Shown in pieces: positions 59,759 through 64,000 of a stretch of DNA of 64,000 nt. Position numbers and translations under genes: made by a program. The notes under the pieces are model-generated. The model had not been told where the DNA came from, ran no database searches, and worked only from the letters and a program-made list of their open reading frames with translations. Every line of letters starts with the position of its first letter. The first letter of the stretch is position 1. Source of the stretch: Siphonodentalium dalli (lineage: Eukaryota; Mollusca; Scaphopoda; Gadilida; Siphonodentaliidae). The stretch spans positions 131,943,129 through 132,007,128 of the forward strand of contig CP136064.1 in NCBI GenBank assembly GCA_032622095.1, given 5' to 3'.

Positions 59759-62529
59759 GTGAGAATAAATATAAAAATAAGCACGCATTATCCATAAGTA
59801 CATGTGTTCATAAATTTAATTGATTTAACTTTCCAGCGATGTATCTATAATGTGTGTGGTCTGTTTTTGGAATTCACTCTTCCAATATAGTGATAAAGGG
59901 AATGTTTGCTCCAAATCACGATTATCATTTCCACGCAGGCTGAACTGATTATCAGTGAATAATGTGCGTCGTATACATGTTTTGGGTCACAATAAATCAG
60001 TTCAATATTACCCTTTGACCATATACATCATGTGTCCACTTTCTAGTATGAGAATCATACACACATGACATGCTTCTTATTCTATGCAGGGCTACTGTTT
60101 CTTCTCGATTGACTAATTTACAAACAGCATCACAATTTTGTCATCGACAAACTAATATTTTATCTTTCCAGAGTCAGTATGCATACTTAAATATTACGGA
60201 ATTTGCACTTGCGTGGTTACTATGCTCTATTTTTAACCGTCATTGCTTCTGAGATATAAATACCGACCAATCGCTGACGGCTGTGGTAAAGGAGACCATC
60301 TGTATATGTATATTTCTTAGATATATTAGTATGACCTTTGATTGAATAGCCGGCACCAACGCATCAACTAGTCTGCCTAATAGCTGCATTCTCATTTGGT
60401 ATCTTTTTTTATGAATAGTAGCTCCATAAATTGTTCCATTAACATTTCAGTTACCGCCCGTTTTGTTCTTGCGTGGCAATTATTTTTAACCAATCTCACC
60501 CTCTTTTGTTGATTCTTTCTACGGCGTTGGTGTCGTTTTGGAGGTATGGATCCCAAACGTCAGCTGCATATTCGAGGGTGGATACCACTGTATATTCAAT
60601 TAGCCATCTTTTTGTGTTTTTTTTTGTCAATCTTGGACAAGTGGGATGATCATGTGAGGTTGTTTGTGATGGGTAGCCCTATGTATCGTGTTTTTTCAAA
60701 TTCTTCTATACTGTTTGAAGTATTTGATTTTTCCAGTTAGTACATATGCGTTGACGTGGGTTTTGTTGACAATATGTTACATTTCGAATTGAACGCATGC
60801 CACAAACAACTGCCCATTATGTTTCTAGTGAAACAACTTCTTCTCATGACCATTGGTCATAAGATGTTTAGAACATAGACTTTTGAACATTTAACCATTT
60901 TGATTAAAAAAAAGACATTGTTTTAAATTATTCGTTTTTTAAATTTAATTTTTTAAATGTTATTAGATTCATCTCCTTGATCTAACTATGTCCCTGGTTA
61001 GAAGTACTTGTTTTAAGTGATTTTGACAAGACTAGTATTGACTGTATTTATAATCCCAGTCCTCTCAGTCTGTGCATTCCAGATAGGAATAAGATGTTTC
61101 AGTTATTCAAGCAAAAACACTGTAGTATTCTTTTTCTTATATGCACCTTATTAATGCTCAAAGTTGCTAAGTTATGCGGCATTATTACTATTAATATTAC
61201 AGCAATTTGAACAATATTCGGGAAGAATACTTCTTACACATCATAAGTGCACAATTACCCAGATAAAGCAACGAGACTCGTGCAAGGAAATAAAACTCGG
61301 AATAGAAACAAACAAGTCACCATAGTCGAAATATATAAATATCACGTGCACGGGACACAGCTGCATGGTGTGTGGTAAGTTGAGGCTGGACAATCACTCG
61401 ATCAATCGATAATCAGATGCCAAGATTGTCTGTTTCTTCGGAAAGTGTTCTGCCTTCTGCTAATAGTGGCTCTCCTGTGAAATGACGGATTAAATTATAA
61501 GAAATAATTCTTGTTTCGAATAAGGTTACAACTTAGGGATTGTAATCGATAAGTTTGCAGACAATTTACTATAAGGCGCGGTTACAGAGTTTGTCTTAAA
61601 TTTTTTCGCTCGCGTAAACCACCGACAGGCAGCCACAGGCTACAGTGAAATATATAACGAAACCTACAGTGAAAAAACGAAATCGTATTTCACTTTGGTT
61701 CTGAGAGATACATACGAAGATCTACGTTTCGGTAATTTCCCGCTCTGTTATATGCAAGCAGATAATAAAATGTTATACTTGTAAATTTGTAATACGTGCA
61801 CAGACGACGAAACATATATATTGTCAGATTATAAACACAGAACCGGTCTGTTTGCCTTGATCCTCAACAGTGGATTATACATGTAGTTATATGCGAGTTT
61901 TAACAGAGCACGTGAATTTCCACGCTTTCTGATTCGATCTGAGCACCATCTGACCGCATATAGCGAGGTACGTGACTTATACTAGCTACTACTATATCAT
62001 ACGCTTAAATTTAGTCAATTATAGAACACAACGCGTTCATTTTGAGCAACAATTTCAAATGCGCAAGTCTAGTAACAGCAACCTTTGTGAAAATTGAAGT
62101 TTTTCCTCGAATACGTTCCATGTGCGTGAATTATCAGGAAATCAGACGTGGTTTTTGGTGGGGTGGTGGGGCTTGGGGTTTTTAAGAACCCCTGCCACTC
62201 AATCCTGATAAAATATTTACATCATTGCCTGACACAAGGCCATTTGGAAATTTCAAACCGGAACATAGGCTGATAAGTTTTCCGAAAGTTTAATGTTCCG
62301 ACCAATATTTAGTGTAAACTACGTGGATACCAAAGTCAAATATTTAACTGCATATTCCTCAGCCAAATTTCGGATGTAATGACCGTACCGAACTACCAAA
62401 GGAGGCTTTGATCAATAATACATTTATACACAATCACATAATAAGAAAACATGTTTTAAAAATAGAATTACACCTCGTGAACACAAGTATTCACTGTTAG
62501 AAGAATGTCCGTAAGTTTACGCCAACTTT
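59759..62529. other. Downstream region; no further exon supported
   Basis: Holds the weak terminal-exon candidate at 60171-60238 and an AATAAA near 59991. Otherwise AT-rich sequence with no recognised domain, RNA or repeat. Confidence 0.45.
60171..60238 (+). CDS. Weak candidate terminal exon of the astacin gene
   Basis: A good pyrimidine tract and acceptor (tatctttccag) end at 60170. In the phase left by the ShK exon the sequence reads ESVCILKYYGICTCVVTML and reaches TAA in about 22 codons. The phase match and acceptor are the only support. There is no domain match, and read-through of the ShK exon is an equally short alternative. Confidence 0.2.
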
Positions 62530-62730
62530 ACGGAGCAAAGTACTGAAAATAATATTTGCCAGCACGCGTTCTGTAAAATTGCGAGCTATTAAACGTAATC
62601 TTATAGAACTGTGTTGCGTAATCATCTGTGAAAAAAACCATTTATGGTTCATTTTATTTTTAGGGACTTACGTTCCGTAATTTTACGGTACATTGTGCTG
62701 GCAAATAATTTTTCAGCACTTTGCTCCGTA
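62530..62730. repeat. Inverted repeat of about 50-bp arms
   Basis: cggagcaaagtactgaaaat through ttctgtaaaatt at 62530-62580 pairs with gtaattttacggtacattgt through actttgctccg at about 62675-62730. The outer gtaagttta motifs also pair. Confidence 0.8.
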
Positions 62731-62786
62731 AACTTACAGAAGCTCTGTAACGGAATTGGAACGTCACACAGTGGCGTAAGTTTAAT

Positions 62787-62963
62787 CACAGGAGCTTGGA
62801 ATTTGGTCAAAACCCCTCTTTTATTGGCGGAACCACCACCCGGGACCACAGGTCAAAACCCCTCTTTTATTGGCGGAACCACCACCCGGGACCACAGGTC
62901 ACGGTCCCGGGTGGTGGTTCCATCACTAAAAGAGGGGTTTTGACCAAATTCCAAGCTCCTGTG
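62787..62963. repeat. Hairpin with one duplicated arm
   Basis: The arm cacaggagcttggaatttgg followed by tcaaaacccctctttta pairs with its complement ending at 62963. In the left arm a 46-bp unit, ggtcaaaacccctcttttat through gggaccaca, is present twice (62805-62850, 62851-62896) but only once in the right arm. Confidence 0.92.
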
Positions 62964-64000
62964 GTTTAATACAGTTCCGTTCCATTGCATTGCCTCTTAT
63001 GTGATGTGACGTTACGTTCAACTGGTGGTTTTGTATATGAAACTAATTTGCGCTTATTTCTCGTTCACTCAGTCAAATGATAGTTTGCTCGATATTAAAT
63101 ATTTCACAATCAATATTCGGATTTTTTGGATTCTGATCGCAACATACTCGACATTTAAAACGCATTTATGTTGACTGTATACGCTACAATTTAAGAAAAC
63201 TGACAACTGCTCTGAAAATATTGGTTCAAATGTCCGTAGACTTGATATACGGACCGTTAGTTCGTTAAATGTCTTCCCTTAGGTCCGAAGGTTTAAAGGT
63301 AAATTTTAACAGTGTAGAAAATCGCATTCGCACAAGTCTGTCGCACACTGGGGACCTGTGGAATCTCGATTAAGATAACGGGCATGATCGGTGACGTTAT
63401 AGTTATAATCACCCGCACCTGCACAGTCGTTAGAATAGGAATCTCTATCTCGACTTACGTAATCTCGACTTGCGTATCTCGAGATTTATAGGGCCTGGCT
63501 TCGGTGGCTTCGGTTGCACAATAAGCTAGGTAATTCGGTTACAGAAGCATGCGTATCATGGTGATGATGGCTCATTTCTCTCGTGTCTCTTCTCTATCTC
63601 TCTCACTGACTCAGTCCCTTTCTCTCATTCTCTTAGCCTGTTTTATCACTCGCCTTTGATTGCATTTATCTATTGTTTGATAGCATGTATGTTAAATTCA
63701 ATTTTCGGTTCTTCGTTGCCAGGAAACCATTTCATCACATGGACGTGGCAGTGGATGGGGATGTTTGCTGATATGTTCCCTAAAGACTGGAAGATAGGTT
63801 CCGTCAGTTCACTTAACAAGAACTCATCCATGTATATCGCAATTAATAGTGTTAACCACACCCTGCTGCAGTAATATTAACATAATTAGCCAAAACCCTC
63901 GCTTCATTAATGTAATTATTCACATTCATCCAACATACAGTTTAATATATACACAACTAACCACGATAGCCTAATGTGTATCAAGCGGGGACGTATCGAA
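62964..64000. other. No gene recognised
   Basis: Includes a TC-rich tract near 63575-63635. A frame at 63656-63874 (with ITWTWQWMGMFADMFPKDW) has an acceptor-like ttgccag inside it but no cysteines or known domain, so it is not assigned. Confidence 0.4.

Noticed and set aside
63656-63874. Further astacin exon (ITWTWQWMGMFADMFPKDW)
   Set aside because: The phase could fit, but there are no cysteines or known domain and the donor is weak.
1-64000. LTR retrotransposon or Polinton remains
   Set aside because: No paired LTRs, protease, integrase or capsid-type sequence was recognised. The only reverse transcriptase pieces are of LINE type.

Overview
The window is eukaryotic and AT-rich. It is dominated by introns, repeats and decayed transposons, with one host gene that I can reconstruct. 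The gene type (an astacin metalloprotease with a cysteine-rich linker and a ShK domain), its many short exons in very long introns, and the repeat types (CR1/Jockey-like LINEs, a Crypton-like recombinase, Helitron-like termini, a tRNA-like SINE, many inverted-repeat elements and minisatellites) suggest an invertebrate, most likely a lophotrochozoan such as a mollusc. That taxonomic call is an inference; no sequence here fixes the species.

Host gene. Nine consecutive plus-strand exons between 17919 and 59758 join in frame across GT-AG introns into 380 residues: the end of a signal peptide, an astacin propeptide, a furin-like basic site, a complete astacin catalytic domain (HEMGHAIGLVHE zinc site and SVMHYG Met-turn), a cysteine-rich linker and one ShK domain. 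The first coding exon and the true 3' end are not located with confidence. Introns run from 0.6 to 9.9 kb and most of their content is repetitive.

Layout. 1-7460: tandem and dispersed repeats and one possible orphan exon at 2586-2688. 7460-12500: a Helitron-like terminus, a split short-period array, an inverted-repeat element carrying a decayed gene with HEEADTR, HALT.C and Cys-rich motifs (possibly FEN1/PIN-like), a 5'-truncated LINE and CA microsatellites. 12500-17900: mostly unremarkable, with a GA tract, a 1.27-kb minisatellite of roughly 70 copies and a 36-bp x 10 array just upstream of the first recognised exon. 18840-24970 (intron 2): a SINE-like piece and a nested 4.5-kb inverted-repeat element. 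25774-32993 (intron 4): a 2.8-kb inverted repeat and several hairpins. 33064-43008 (intron 5): inverted copies of two dispersed repeats, a degenerate array and a Helitron-like terminus. 43213-49205 (intron 6): a LINE split by an insertion and a Crypton-like tyrosine recombinase remnant. 51970-59608 (intron 8): a palindrome of about 4.9 kb whose arms match the region downstream of the Crypton remnant, then a 155-bp array. 59760-64000: little recognisable apart from small inverted repeats.

The most interesting structures are the HEEADTR element, whose inverted arms carry the gene's own coding tail; the Crypton remnant sharing a 165-bp-period tail with the large palindrome; and the minisatellite whose edges together reconstruct a founder hairpin. 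I saw no rRNA, convincing tRNA, CRISPR array, LTR retrotransposon or Polinton.
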